DNA of 57,559 bases from an uncultured Pedobacter sp. (GCF_946479715.1 NZ_CAMLHF010000007.1:1-57559), one strand, 5' to 3'; numbered from the stretch's first letter, positions 42,047 to 50,904 are shown. Notes: a model not told the origin generated them from the sequence alone. Numbers and translations are program-made.

Positions 42047-44491
42047 TTACTTCTTAACTGATATTAAATTCACAAAGAGTCTATAAGCACCTGGTACACC
42101 AGCGGGTAGTTGTCTAAAAAATGATAGGCCAGTATAAACAAATCTACCCTTGCCATAATCTGCAATAATTAAAGACCCTGTCTTCTCTCCTTCACCATCA
42201 TCATGCATACTCAAAAGGGTCCTGTACTTTTGATCAACATCGGTAACAAAATACAATCCCCGCTCCTGTACCCAGCCTTCAAAATCTTTATCGGTAATTT
42301 TATTAGGATAGTTCAAAGCAGGATCATCAGATTTTAGTATTGTAACTTTGGCATCTTCTTCTGTTACCCTATCTCGCGACAAGCCGAAAGGGTATGGGCC
42401 TAAGTTATCTAATCGCAAAGGGCCATTTACATTATACTGAATCAATAAAGTCCCACCATCATTTACATACTTCATCAGTTTTGGCTGCATGCTTTTAATC
42501 TGTTCACTTACATTATATAATCTAACACCAGTGATTATTGCATCAAATCCTGAAAGATCTCCATTTATAACCTGTCCTGCGGTTAAATTAATTACTTCGT
42601 AACCAATCTGTTTTAGTGACTCAGGAACTAAATCTCCCGCTCCCGCTATATATCCTATGCGTTTTCCTGCCAACTTTAAATCTACCTTATCTACCTTTGC
42701 CTCAGCAAACGGAAAAAGTGTTTGAGTGGGTATATGCTCATAGTCTATTACATGTAAAGCATGATTATATGTTTTGCCATCAACAACAACATTTAAAACT
42801 AAATTACCGCTAATCGTATTTCCAGCCGGGGTAATTGTAAATTCAACAGTCTGTTCCTCCCCTTTTTTAATCAGATTAAAACTAATATTTTCAGGAGTAA
42901 CCTTCCATCCCGTGGGAACTGCGGGCTTTAATATACCTACTGCATTATCCTTAAAACTTCTGAGCTGAATAGCTATTCTTTTAGGCTCATTATTAATAAA
43001 AACAAATGCCTTTTCACTCATTGTAGCGGTAACAGGAGGCGCAATTACCAAAGGTTTATAAATTTCACCACGGACCTGATCTGTATATTTATAAACTACT
43101 GGCCGTTTCTTTTCAATCACCTGATCACCTATTTTGATCCGGAACAGACCACTTAAACCCATCGGGTTTTCTGCAAGGCCTATCTTTGATAATGAATCAA
43201 CTATATACGAACCTAAAGTATGTTTCTTTTCCAACCAATAAGGCTGAGTAATTCCCACACCTGAGGTTGATATAGTTTTATCCTGAGAAACAAATTGATT
43301 AAGCGGCAAATCAAAAGAAGCTTTACTATTAATTTCCTCAATACTGATCTTTAATGGAAAACCTTGTTTAGCCCTTGCAATAGCCTGTATTCTTACGTCA
43401 ACAGGGGCATCTAACGCATAAGATGAACTTGCCGCAGCGCTTTCGAACCAGATTCCTGCACATGCCAGGATCAAGTCGTCCAGTAAATCTTGTTTAAAAG
43501 GTTTTCCTTTTACCAGTTGCTTAAGTCTTAAAAGTTTTATTACCGATTTAGATGGATCGGCAACATCGTATTCTGCATTTATTTCAGAAACAAGTTTTTG
43601 TACCTCTCCATTTCCAGGATTTCGGTTAAGGGTAAAATCTACCCCCTCAAATATATCTTTCGAAGCCTTTTCACCAGCTACATAACTAAAAAACTCTATA
43701 GCTGATCCACGTTGTCTGGAAGAACCAAAGCCCTGACTTCTATGATTAGATCTACTTTCGGCAGCAATTTCTCCATAACTTTTACCTAATAAAGCATTAT
43801 ACCCGCCCACATCAATTTTTAACTGGTCATCTGAGGTCGTATTATTCCCTCCAAAATTAAAGGTATTCCAAAGAATACGTTTTGCCTGCCATGTTTTTAC
43901 AAAAGCAAGTTGTTCGGGAAATTGCTTAGGATCAGCAGCCGCTATAAAAGCTTCATGAGCCAATATTGCAGAACCAGAATGGTGTCCATGGCCTGCGCGT
44001 GAATCTTCGGGAAAGCGGGTAATGATCACATCAGGCTGAAACTTACGAATCACCCAGACTACATCTGCCAGTATTTTTGATTTATCCCAGATCTTGAAAC
44101 TCTCATCAGAATTCTTCGAAAACCCAAAATCGTTTGCTCTTGTAAAGAACTGTTCTGCACCATCTGTACGTCTGGCAGCCAGCAATTCCTGGGTACGGAT
44201 CAGCCCAAGTAATTCAGCCTGTTCATTACCGATGAGATTTTGTCCCCCATCGCCCCTGGTTAATGATAAATAACCAGCTCTAACTTTTTTCTCTTTCGCC
44301 AGATAGCCCAATAAACGGGTATTTTCATCATCAGGATGTGCGGCAATATATAACACACTACCAACAACATTCAATCCTTCAAGGCCTTGTTTAATCTCAG
44401 CAGCATTAAGCTGCTGCATATTCTGGGCTTTAATTAGCGAAGGAACCAGTACAGTAAGCAGGAACAGGCATAAACGTAACTTCATATACAC
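42047..44491 (-). CDS. PIG-L family deacetylase, large secreted form
   Basis: 814 residues with a signal peptide ending LIKAQ (the start may be the second ATG, six bases in). The PIG-L/LmbE catalytic domain occupies about residues 40-270: zinc motif AAHPDDE, then GHGHHSG with the third ligand. Then a beta-sandwich region of about 300 residues and a C-terminal domain resembling a glutamine amidotransferase-like/ThuA fold (about 610-810). PIG-L enzymes remove N-acetyl groups from GlcNAc-type substrates. It is first in the operon with the 49-aa peptide, symporter and BNR protein, suggesting extracytoplasmic deacetylation of an amino sugar compound before or during uptake. Confidence 0.9.
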   Translation of the reverse strand: MYMKLRLCLFLLTVLVPSLIKAQNMQQLNAAEIKQGLEGLNVVGSVLYIAAHPDDENTRLLGYLAKEKKVRAGYLSLTRGDGGQNLIGNEQAELLGLIRTQELLAARRTDGAEQFFTRANDFGFSKNSDESFKIWDKSKILADVVWVIRKFQPDVIITRFPEDSRAGHGHHSGSAILAHEAFIAAADPKQFPEQLAFVKTWQAKRILWNTFNFGGNNTTSDDQLKIDVGGYNALLGKSYGEIAAESRSNHRSQGFGSSRQRGSAIEFFSYVAGEKASKDIFEGVDFTLNRNPGNGEVQKLVSEINAEYDVADPSKSVIKLLRLKQLVKGKPFKQDLLDDLILACAGIWFESAAASSSYALDAPVDVRIQAIARAKQGFPLKISIEEINSKASFDLPLNQFVSQDKTISTSGVGITQPYWLEKKHTLGSYIVDSLSKIGLAENPMGLSGLFRIKIGDQVIEKKRPVVYKYTDQVRGEIYKPLVIAPPVTATMSEKAFVFINNEPKRIAIQLRSFKDNAVGILKPAVPTGWKVTPENISFNLIKKGEEQTVEFTITPAGNTISGNLVLNVVVDGKTYNHALHVIDYEHIPTQTLFPFAEAKVDKVDLKLAGKRIGYIAGAGDLVPESLKQIGYEVINLTAGQVINGDLSGFDAIITGVRLYNVSEQIKSMQPKLMKYVNDGGTLLIQYNVNGPLRLDNLGPYPFGLSRDRVTEEDAKVTILKSDDPALNYPNKITDKDFEGWVQERGLYFVTDVDQKYRTLLSMHDDGEGEKTGSLIIADYGKGRFVYTGLSFFRQLPAGVPGAYRLFVNLISVKK

Positions 44492-44499
44492 ATCTTAGA

Positions 44500-44514
44500 T
44501 TACATTTTATGTAA
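44500..44514. promoter_or_regulatory. 15-bp palindrome before the PIG-L operon
   Basis: TTACATTTTATGTAA is a perfect palindrome around a 3-base centre, eight bases upstream of the start codon at 44491. The position suits an operator or a small leader hairpin occluding translation. No regulator is encoded next to it. Confidence 0.35.
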
Positions 44515-44607
44515 CCTCAAGATAGCCCGAAAATAATTAAAAAACATTAATCCGAAGTGTTATTAAAAACTAAACTCCGTAACAATCCTGCAAAAATACT
44601 ACGGTTC

Positions 44608-45207
44608 TTATAGGAGAATTTTACTACTTACTTCTTTATCAATAGTAATAAAACCCGGATATTTCACTAATCCACCGGCCACTTTAATACTTGGTCTGAT
44701 TTTAAGTGTAAGTATCCCTTTCTTTTCGGGTCCATTCTTTCCAGATTGAATAAACTCAGTGATCTCCCTCATTACCTTGCTGTCAGAGATAAACGGATAG
44801 ACGTTTATCTCCATATCAACAGGTACTACTGTAGCCTGTCCTGCAGCAACATTTACTTCCTGATTTACAAAACCAGTAGCAAGCTCCTGTCTGTTAATTA
44901 ATATTTTGTATTCAAACTGATTAATGGAAGCATCATCACCTGAAGGGTTTTTCACTTCCAGGTTCAAACGAGCTCTTAATGGAACATCTTTTCTCAGTAA
45001 TCCCAGAGCTAGTCCTGGAAGGCTACCCAAATTAATATCCTGATTGCTGATCATCTTTTTCACATCAGCTCCCGCCAGAGTGATCTCATCAGCAGAAGTG
45101 ATCCTATATTTACATCTTTCAAGTGCTTTTATTTGTCGTGCCTGTTTGTTTATACCACAACCAGCTACCCCTATCGCCACCAGGCAAACTAATAATATCT
45201 TTTTCAT
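44608..45207 (-). CDS. LEA14-like (LEA type 2/WHy) lipoprotein
   Basis: 199 residues. The signal peptide ends in lipobox VAGC (Cys17). The beta-rich body resembles the LEA type 2/WHy domain: LNLEVKNPSGDDASINQFEYKI contains the typical NP.....I....Y pattern, followed by VPVDMEINV. Such proteins are associated with stress protection or membrane interaction, but the bacterial role is not defined. It lies 47 bp after doxX-like and 50 bp after the TetR gene in one unit. Confidence 0.8.
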   Translation of the reverse strand: MKKILLVCLVAIGVAGCGINKQARQIKALERCKYRITSADEITLAGADVKKMISNQDINLGSLPGLALGLLRKDVPLRARLNLEVKNPSGDDASINQFEYKILINRQELATGFVNQEVNVAAGQATVVPVDMEINVYPFISDSKVMREITEFIQSGKNGPEKKGILTLKIRPSIKVAGGLVKYPGFITIDKEVSSKILL

Positions 45208-45254
45208 AACAGCTATAACGGATTATTCGGTAAAATTATACAAATAGATTTTTA

Positions 45255-45686
45255 CTACCGTCTACGGCCATTCATACTACGGCTTATCAAATGATCAATA
45301 CTATATTTACCAGGACCAGCAACAAGTAAAAATAAGTAAGTAAGTAGATAATGGAATGCAAGTTCCTTTTTCTCAAATGCATCAGGTGCATGAATAACAA
45401 GAGCGGCTACAATCATAAGTATAATCAGAGGTATTACTGCAAATCTGGTTCCCAGACCTAACAAAACTAGAACGGAACATACAACTTCAGCAAACACGGT
45501 TAATACTAGAGATGCTGTCTGACCAAGACCTATAGGATCAGCAAATTGAATCTCACCTCCTGCCAAAATCCATGGTAATTTTTGAAGACCATGTGTAAGC
45601 ATAAATGCGGCAATAGCAATACGTGTAATAAGCAGCATAAAATGTACGCCCTCATTGTTGAAATTAGTGTTAAATAGTTTTCTCAT
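45255..45686 (-). CDS. DoxX family membrane protein
   Basis: 143 residues with four membrane segments. The sequence FMLTHGLQKLPWILAGG near the N-terminus and FAEVVCSVLVLLGLGTRFA are typical of DoxX/DUF-like quinone-associated membrane proteins. Family members are linked to thiosulfate:quinone oxidoreductase or redox stress, but most are uncharacterised. It follows the TetR gene by 50 bp, so it is probably a target of the regulator. Confidence 0.88.
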   Translation of the reverse strand: MRKLFNTNFNNEGVHFMLLITRIAIAAFMLTHGLQKLPWILAGGEIQFADPIGLGQTASLVLTVFAEVVCSVLVLLGLGTRFAVIPLIILMIVAALVIHAPDAFEKKELAFHYLLTYLFLLVAGPGKYSIDHLISRSMNGRRR

Positions 45687-45736
45687 GTTTAAACTTTCAG
45701 TTTTTCAGTTAATGATAAATATAGAAATTTTGGTGA

Positions 45737-46342
45737 TTATTTAATTGTAAGTGATTTAATAAATCCCGAAATCGCATCCTGAAGGATTAATTTCTTCTCC
45801 GGATCTGGCTTTCCTACCTTCTGGATCATCTCTATTGAAACCAAACCGTGCAGTATTGAAAGATAAGTATGATACTTTAGAAAATAGTTGGTTTCGGTAT
45901 TGTTACTCGAAGCAATTGCTTCCTGAATAGTTGTGATCATAATACCTGTCATGTATTTCATTTCGGTAATTTGATTTACCATTTCACATGCAGGTATTCC
46001 AAGGCCAAACATTAACTGATAGTATTCCTTATGTTCAAAGGCGAAGTCCCAGTAAGCGTGAGCAATGGCCTCCAGTTGTTCGGATGGTTCAGTATATTTA
46101 TTCTTTACTTCGAGTAGCGCATCCGCAAGTTTTTGAAACCCCTCTTTAGTAAATTCTAAAAGAATGGCTTCCTTATTTTCGAAATGATTGTAGATGACCG
46201 GAATACTGTATTCAATGGCATCAGCAATTTTACGAATAGATAAAGATTGCCAGCCGTCAGTGAGCACTTGTAGCCAGGCAGCTTCAAGTATGCTAGCCCT
46301 GAACTCTTCCTTTTGTCTGATTTTACGTTCTGCGATTCCCAT
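45737..46342 (-). CDS. TetR/AcrR family transcriptional repressor
   Basis: 201 residues. The N-terminal helix-turn-helix (SILEAAWLQVLTDGWQSLSI then RKIADAIEYSIPVIYNHFENKEAI) is canonical for TetR. The C-terminal domain (about residues 85-190) resembles the TetR_C/WHG type and should bind a small ligand. A 15-bp palindrome 16 bp before its start overlaps its own promoter, indicating autorepression. It heads an operon with DoxX and LEA14-like genes; the ligand is unknown. Confidence 0.94.
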   Translation of the reverse strand: MGIAERKIRQKEEFRASILEAAWLQVLTDGWQSLSIRKIADAIEYSIPVIYNHFENKEAILLEFTKEGFQKLADALLEVKNKYTEPSEQLEAIAHAYWDFAFEHKEYYQLMFGLGIPACEMVNQITEMKYMTGIMITTIQEAIASSNNTETNYFLKYHTYLSILHGLVSIEMIQKVGKPDPEKKLILQDAISGFIKSLTIK

Positions 46343-46357
46343 ACTAGTTTAATTTTA

Positions 46358-46379
46358 GTTAACAGTGTTAACAAAAGTA
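46358..46379 (-). promoter_or_regulatory. TetR operator overlapping the -7 element
   Basis: GTTAACAGTGTTAAC (46358-46372) is a perfect palindrome with a single central base. The minus strand reads TACTTTTG at 46372-46379, a perfect -7 element (TAnnTTTG) abutting the palindrome, so the palindrome covers the predicted transcription start. The TetR start codon lies at 46342. A matching -33 is not obvious. Confidence 0.62.
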
Positions 46380-46473
46380 ATGGGTTTAAGATACAATTAA
46401 AACTTCAAATGTTTTTCTGACTTAATTACAACAATATTTTTTCTATTTGGTATGAATAGAGTAACCAAGACCA

Positions 46474-47076
46474 CTAACTTTTAATTGTTCTAAAGGTCAA
46501 ATTAATTCTAGGTTGAGTTTCAATTACCGTCTTCGGAAGCCTATGCTCCCAGTAGTGTTGGGTCTCCCCTTTCATAATCAGCAAGCTACCGTGGGTTAAT
46601 TCAATAGAAACAATTGGCAGCTTATCTTTATAATTTCTGAACTGAAAAATTCTTGATGCCCCAAAGCTAACGGAAGCAATCACAGGAAATTTACCCAGAT
46701 TCTTTTCATTATCTCTATGCCACCCCATATAATCCTTACCATCGCGATAGTGGTTCAACAAGCAGGCATTAAATTTGGTATCAAAAGCAGTTTCAATACT
46801 TTCTTTTATTCTCTGTAAGGTAGCTGTCCACGGCAAAGCATTCATCTTAATACCAGAATAAGCGTAACTAACATCATCATCTCCATAAAAAGCAGTAAAA
46901 CGAGGCTGAAGAATAGTTTTTCCGAAAATCTTTATGGGTTCCTGTTTCCATTTGGTTTCCTCAGTTAACCTATCCAGATACATATAACTATCATCCTCCA
47001 TAAAAAAACCCGGATGAAAAAATGCTTCCCCGGGTATTGTTAATAGATTTACATGATCACCATAGATTTTTTCCAT
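46474..47076 (-). CDS. alkB: AlkB-like Fe(II)/2-oxoglutarate dioxygenase
   Basis: 200 residues. The Fe(II) ligands are in GWHRDNEKNLG (His and Asp, near residue 120) and in YWEHRLPKT (His, near residue 178); the 2-oxoglutarate-binding Arg is in PRINLTFRTI near the C-terminus. These match the AlkB family, which oxidatively removes alkyl groups from damaged nucleic acid bases. The substrate-lid segment (YSGIKMNALPWTATL) is of the AlkB/ALKBH2-3 kind. It lies 17 bp after the DinB-superfamily gene and is likely co-transcribed. Confidence 0.93.
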   Translation of the reverse strand: MEKIYGDHVNLLTIPGEAFFHPGFFMEDDSYMYLDRLTEETKWKQEPIKIFGKTILQPRFTAFYGDDDVSYAYSGIKMNALPWTATLQRIKESIETAFDTKFNACLLNHYRDGKDYMGWHRDNEKNLGKFPVIASVSFGASRIFQFRNYKDKLPIVSIELTHGSLLIMKGETQHYWEHRLPKTVIETQPRINLTFRTIKS

Positions 47077-47093
47077 GCATGCAATTTAGGCAA

Positions 47094-47615
47094 TTAATCT
47101 CTGTTCCAAAATGCTGGCGGCTCTATACCTAAACTGCGCAAATAAACAGTAGCCTGTGCACGGTGATGAATCTCGTTATCGATAAAATAAAGGATAATAC
47201 CATAAGCCTCTCCTTCATATTGGCCAAATGCCAACACTACTTCCTGAAATTTCTCTTCTGGAATCTGTGCCCAGTAAGTATTAATCTCATCTGTAATCCT
47301 ATCCCATTCCTTTAACAGCGCTTCCTTGGAATTCACCTCAGTTTTCCCTGTATGATGATCCATTTCATTAATGGTTGTCCACTCGTCGGTAGCAATGCCT
47401 TTTACGCCCGGACCAGACATGCTTGTAATTTCGCTTATCAAACCGGCTAACGGACGCATCCCTCCAACAGAATAATTAAATAATTTATCTTCTGGAAAAG
47501 CCTCAATCACACGTCTTGTAAGTCTGCGATGACCTTGCCAATGGTCCAATAAAGCATTAGAATTAATAAATGAAGGTACCGAAACTGTTTCTGTGGCTGT
47601 GTTAATCGTAGTCAT
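47094..47615 (-). CDS. DinB-superfamily (DinB_2-like) protein
   Basis: 173 residues. The four-helix-bundle metal-binding fold is suggested by His residues in DHWQGHRRLTRR, DHHTGK and DNEIHHRAQATVYLRSLG, the last being the usual third-helix motif. Family members are often thiol-transferases or stress proteins; this family is unrelated to DNA polymerase IV despite the name. It precedes alkB by 17 bp, so a damage- or alkylation-related role is possible but unproven. Confidence 0.9.
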   Translation of the reverse strand: MTTINTATETVSVPSFINSNALLDHWQGHRRLTRRVIEAFPEDKLFNYSVGGMRPLAGLISEITSMSGPGVKGIATDEWTTINEMDHHTGKTEVNSKEALLKEWDRITDEINTYWAQIPEEKFQEVVLAFGQYEGEAYGIILYFIDNEIHHRAQATVYLRSLGIEPPAFWNRD

Positions 47616-47713
47616 AATGTAGGGTTTTTAGTGGTTAATCTTATTTCTTATACAAAGAAAACAACCCCCACTGACAACCCTATGGCAGTCTGTTTTTAAA
47701 TAAAAAAATTAAC

Positions 47714-47721
47714 TACATTTG
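47714..47721 (+). promoter_or_regulatory. -7 promoter element before the 28-aa ORF
   Basis: TACATTTG is a perfect TAnnTTTG. The ATG at 47737 is only 16 bp downstream, so the predicted transcript has a leader of about ten bases or none. No clear TTTG lies about 20 bp upstream. Confidence 0.5.
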
Positions 47722-47736
47722 TAAAAAAATAAAATC

Positions 47737-47823
47737 ATGCTACGTCTTAAACATATCCAAAAAAATAACATAAGCCGGTCTCTTTGGCTCATGGGCTTGG
47801 GTATGGATTTTAGTTTTAACTAG
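47737..47823 (+). CDS. Very small ORF (28 aa) with strong promoter
   Basis: The ORF starts MLRLKHIQKN, basic, and ends LWLMGLGMDFSFN, hydrophobic and aromatic. It begins 16 bp after a perfect -7 element, stops at TAG (47821), and lies in a 299-bp gap between divergent genes (DinB-superfamily on minus, TPR on plus), 91 bp before the TPR start. It could be an expressed small protein, possibly membrane-active, or a leader peptide for the TPR gene. No family was recognised. Confidence 0.5.
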   Translation: MLRLKHIQKNNISRSLWLMGLGMDFSFN

Positions 47824-47914
47824 AATACGCTAAGACCTAAACAAAAATCATTTATTTTATTATAATCAATTTGCTATGGCTATTTAATCCTTAGCAAATC
47901 ATACATATATCCTT

Positions 47915-48436
47915 ATGGACATTTTATACACTGTAGAAGAAAAGTATCTGCAGGCAATAGAAGAACTTCATTATGGCGAGCTGCCAAAAGCGCTTCACTT
48001 TTTTCATGAAATCGTTAATTCAGATCCGGAGTATGCCAGAGCATATTATCAATTGGGTAGTTTTTATTATTATCAGTTCAAAAATTACCAAACTGCCGGC
48101 TACTATTATAAAAAGTGCATAGAACTGGAGGCTGATTTCCCTGATGTTTATGAACATTATCTAAAGCTGTTGATCACATTAAAAATGCATAAATTAGCTC
48201 AAAACATAGCTAAAAAGGCATTAACTGTTCCGGGAGTTTGTAAAGCTCACATTCATGAGAGCCTTGGCTTAAATGCCGAGGAATTACAAGACTTCGCTAC
48301 AGCAAAAGAGCACTACAAACAAGCGGCACTAGCAACTGCCTCACAAACTGAGCACGAGCTGTTCCAAGATCATTTAAAGCGTATTAAAGATAAGCAGACA
48401 GCAAATCTAAATATGGTTTATGCTTATCAGAGTTAG
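47915..48436 (+). CDS. TPR repeat protein
   Basis: 173 residues, no signal peptide, so cytosolic. Three to four degenerate TPR repeats are visible (AIEELHYGELPKALHFFHEI; ARAYYQLGSFYYYQFKNYQ; AHIHESLGLNAEELQDFATA). Such proteins serve as scaffolds for protein interactions; partner unknown. The intrinsic terminator at 48426-48464 begins within its last codons. Confidence 0.82.
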   Translation: MDILYTVEEKYLQAIEELHYGELPKALHFFHEIVNSDPEYARAYYQLGSFYYYQFKNYQTAGYYYKKCIELEADFPDVYEHYLKLLITLKMHKLAQNIAKKALTVPGVCKAHIHESLGLNAEELQDFATAKEHYKQAALATASQTEHELFQDHLKRIKDKQTANLNMVYAYQS

Positions 48437-48464
48437 TTGATTAAATCAATTAACTCTGATTTTT
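48426..48464 (+). terminator. Terminator overlapping the end of the TPR gene
   Basis: ATCAGAGTTAGTTGAT (48426-48441) pairs with ATCAATTAACTCTGAT (48445-48460) around loop TAA, with one G-T wobble, followed by five T (48460-48464). The stop codon lies inside the left arm, so the last codons are part of the stem. Confidence 0.8.
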
Positions 48465-48481
48465 AATTCTATCAAAAGAGA

Positions 48482-49090
48482 TTATTTATGTTTTTTATCT
48501 CCGGTATAAATCATTTCACCAGCTTTAACCTTAAGTTTCAGCTCATTTTCTGCCGGAGGTTTAGGACATTGATAACCATCGCTATAAGCACAATAAGGGT
48601 TGTAGGCCTTATTGAAATCAACCTCAATAAAATTCCCTGAAATATCCTGACTGCTTAAGTCAATATACCTTCCACCACCATATGATTCCTCTGAGTTGGT
48701 TTCATCAGTAAATGGCAAAAATAAATGATCCTTATATTCCGCAATTTTAGATAATGAAATGCTTTTAAATATCGTAAGCTTCTGAGCTTCGCCATTTAAT
48801 TTAAAACTAAGAATTGCATAACGGATATATTCCCTGCTAGTACCTGTGTAAGTTGGCATTTGGAATGATGTTTCATTCATTAAAAGTTCTACATTCGCTT
48901 TTACCCTATAGTTACTATCTGCCTCAAAAAAATGCAAATTCTTTAGATCATCTTCCTTTAGTGGTGAACGGGGATCTTTCAAAAAATCCGCTTTATAATT
49001 ATCACGATGAGTTGCAATCTGTGTTTTATAATCTTGTGCAAAACTGTTCAGTTGGATCATCATAAACAGTATAAAGCAATATCTAATCAT
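48482..49090 (-). CDS. DUF1684 family secreted protein
   Basis: 202 residues with a signal peptide ending SFAQ. DUF1684 is recognised by HFFEADSNYRVKANVELL, the block GGGRYIDLSSQD, and AYNPYCAYSDGYQCPKPPAEN, the diagnostic C-terminal block. Family members are exported; their function is unknown. It is convergent with the TPR gene and divergent from trxA. Confidence 0.9.
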   Translation of the reverse strand: MIRYCFILFMMIQLNSFAQDYKTQIATHRDNYKADFLKDPRSPLKEDDLKNLHFFEADSNYRVKANVELLMNETSFQMPTYTGTSREYIRYAILSFKLNGEAQKLTIFKSISLSKIAEYKDHLFLPFTDETNSEESYGGGRYIDLSSQDISGNFIEVDFNKAYNPYCAYSDGYQCPKPPAENELKLKVKAGEMIYTGDKKHK

Positions 49091-49201
49091 ATCATTAAAA
49101 TCTAGTTTACAAAGCTATCAATTTATATATTAGAAATCCCATTCAGGTATGTGGCATTCTGTTTGTTGCTTAGAATAACATAACATTAAACTAATAACAC
49201 T

Positions 49202-49498
49202 ATGGCTACATTCTCAGAAATCATTAAAGGTGATAAACCCGTACTTGTCGATTTTTATGCTACATGGTGTGGCCCATGCAAGGTTATGGCGCCCATTCTG
49301 GATACATTAAAAAAACAAGTCGGAGAGACTGCAACCATTCTAAAAATAGATGTCGACAAGAATCAAGCCGCTGCTGCTGCATACGGTGTGCAAGGTGTAC
49401 CTACCTTTATACTCTTTAAACAAGGTAAAATTCTTTGGAGGCAGTCTGGAGTTGTTCAGGCAACGCAATTACAGCAGCTTATCAACCAATATGCTTAA
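49202..49498 (+). CDS. trxA: Thioredoxin
   Basis: 98 residues without signal peptide. The redox motif WCGPC is at residues 22-26 and the cis-Pro motif GVPTF near residues 74-78. Cytoplasmic disulfide reductase. The length is that of a minimal thioredoxin. It is convergent with the serine hydrolase gene, 13 bp between stops, with no terminator in the gap. Bacteroidota usually have several thioredoxins; this may be a secondary copy. Confidence 0.95.
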   Translation: MATFSEIIKGDKPVLVDFYATWCGPCKVMAPILDTLKKQVGETATILKIDVDKNQAAAAAYGVQGVPTFILFKQGKILWRQSGVVQATQLQQLINQYA

Positions 49499-49511
49499 CA
49501 CGAGGAACAAA

Positions 49512-50594
49512 CTATTTCTGGCCCAAATAAGCAGCAATTACTTTTAGGCGCATCTTATTAAGATCAGTCGTATTCGTATTCGATAAGAAAATAAAGGTAA
49601 GACCTTTGTCAACAAGGTGTACCCAGTTCGCATTATGTCCGTACCCTGCTCCCTGCCTTTCAGCAAATATGGTATTTACATTTCCGAATTTCTTAGGGTA
49701 TACCCAAAATCCAAAAGCAACATCTCCAAGCTTTTCATCCCCCTTAAGCATTACATCCACCGTCTCAGGTTTTAATATTTTATGATTAAAAATTGCCTGA
49801 TCAAACAACAGCAAATCCTGCGGCGTTGAGTACATAGCTCCCGCGGAATAGAAATTATCCATATAATAATTCGTTGGCATATAAAGATCTTTTACGCTTG
49901 AATCTCTATTTGAATACCCATGATCTATCCCTTTTATGATGTCCTCATGATGAAGATAATCTGTATGGAACATTTTTAAGGGTAATAATATTTTTTCTTT
50001 TAGTACCTGCTGGTAACTCTTTCCGTAAATATTCTCTATTATTTTACCCAGAATAATGAAGTCACCATTATTATAATTGAATTTAGTACCTGGTGTATCT
50101 ATTAATTTTTCTGAAAGGAATTTATTTATAAAAGTATCCAGAGGCCAGATTGTTTTATCATAAGCCTCATGTATCATTTCCGGAGAACTAATATCTTTAT
50201 GAAATCTTCCACTACTATAGGTAAGCAAATTCCTGATAGTAACTTTTCTTCCGGCTTCGCCCTTATATTCAGGATAATATGTAGAGATTGTTGAATCTAA
50301 ATTTATTCTTTTTTGTTCATAAAGCTGCATGATCAGTACAGCAGTGAATGTTTTGGTTAAAGACCAAATGTGAAATCTTGTACTTTCGGAATACCTGATA
50401 TCATTAACCCTATCTGCTATTCCCGTATATTTTAAATACTCAATTTTTCCATTCTTTGCAATCAGCACTGCGCCGTTAAAGTTTCGCTGTTTGACACAAG
50501 AATCAACTACCTCCTGAACATTTTTAATTTGTCCGGAAGCACAGTTTACAATGAACAGAAGTATTACCAGGTTTATGACTCTTATCAAAGACAT
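49512..50594 (-). CDS. Class C beta-lactamase-like serine hydrolase
   Basis: 360 residues with a signal peptide (cleavage near NCASGQ; the Cys may be a lipobox). The nucleophile motif SLTK is at Ser78-Lys81, and the second motif YNN is in FNYNNGDFIILG. The KTG-like third motif is not obvious (HNANWVHLVDKG), as in many DD-peptidase/esterase-like members. The family includes DD-peptidases, esterases and class C beta-lactamases; a true beta-lactamase cannot be concluded. Its start overlaps the stop of the 63-aa ORF in TAATG, implying translational coupling. Confidence 0.88.
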   Translation of the reverse strand: MSLIRVINLVILLFIVNCASGQIKNVQEVVDSCVKQRNFNGAVLIAKNGKIEYLKYTGIADRVNDIRYSESTRFHIWSLTKTFTAVLIMQLYEQKRINLDSTISTYYPEYKGEAGRKVTIRNLLTYSSGRFHKDISSPEMIHEAYDKTIWPLDTFINKFLSEKLIDTPGTKFNYNNGDFIILGKIIENIYGKSYQQVLKEKILLPLKMFHTDYLHHEDIIKGIDHGYSNRDSSVKDLYMPTNYYMDNFYSAGAMYSTPQDLLLFDQAIFNHKILKPETVDVMLKGDEKLGDVAFGFWVYPKKFGNVNTIFAERQGAGYGHNANWVHLVDKGLTFIFLSNTNTTDLNKMRLKVIAAYLGQK

Positions 50595-50785
50595 TACCCA
50601 TTAATAGCATCTTCCAGTTTAGAACCGTCTTTTGTTAAAACTTCAAAATGATGACTTTTAGATAGCTTTAAAAGGTGACCAATAAAATCGGTCGCTGTAG
50701 GATAAACATGCTTATCAAATTTAAGAATGGTTTCGATCTTGTTAACTGCGTTAACATACTCGTCTTTGATTTCTTTTTGATTCAT
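50594..50785 (-). CDS. Small uncharacterised protein (63 aa), coupled to the serine hydrolase
   Basis: 63 residues, no signal peptide, mainly helical (EIKDEYVNAVNKIETIL then ATDFIGHLLKLSKSH). Its stop overlaps the serine hydrolase start by one base (TAATG). No family was recognised. A cytosolic small protein coupled to an exported hydrolase could set its expression level; no function can be assigned. Confidence 0.65.
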   Translation of the reverse strand: MNQKEIKDEYVNAVNKIETILKFDKHVYPTATDFIGHLLKLSKSHHFEVLTKDGSKLEDAING

Positions 50786-50904
50786 AACGTACTGCTTTAC
50801 AGATAAAAAATAAACAATACAAGATACAAATTAATTCGTTCATCAAATAACCATAGAATATAGTTACAATTATATTACAACTACATAGACTATAAAAAGA
50901 AAAC

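Noticed and set aside
49512..50594. Calling the serine hydrolase an antibiotic-resistance beta-lactamase
   Set aside because: The fold includes esterases and DD-peptidases, and the third active-site motif is not convincing.
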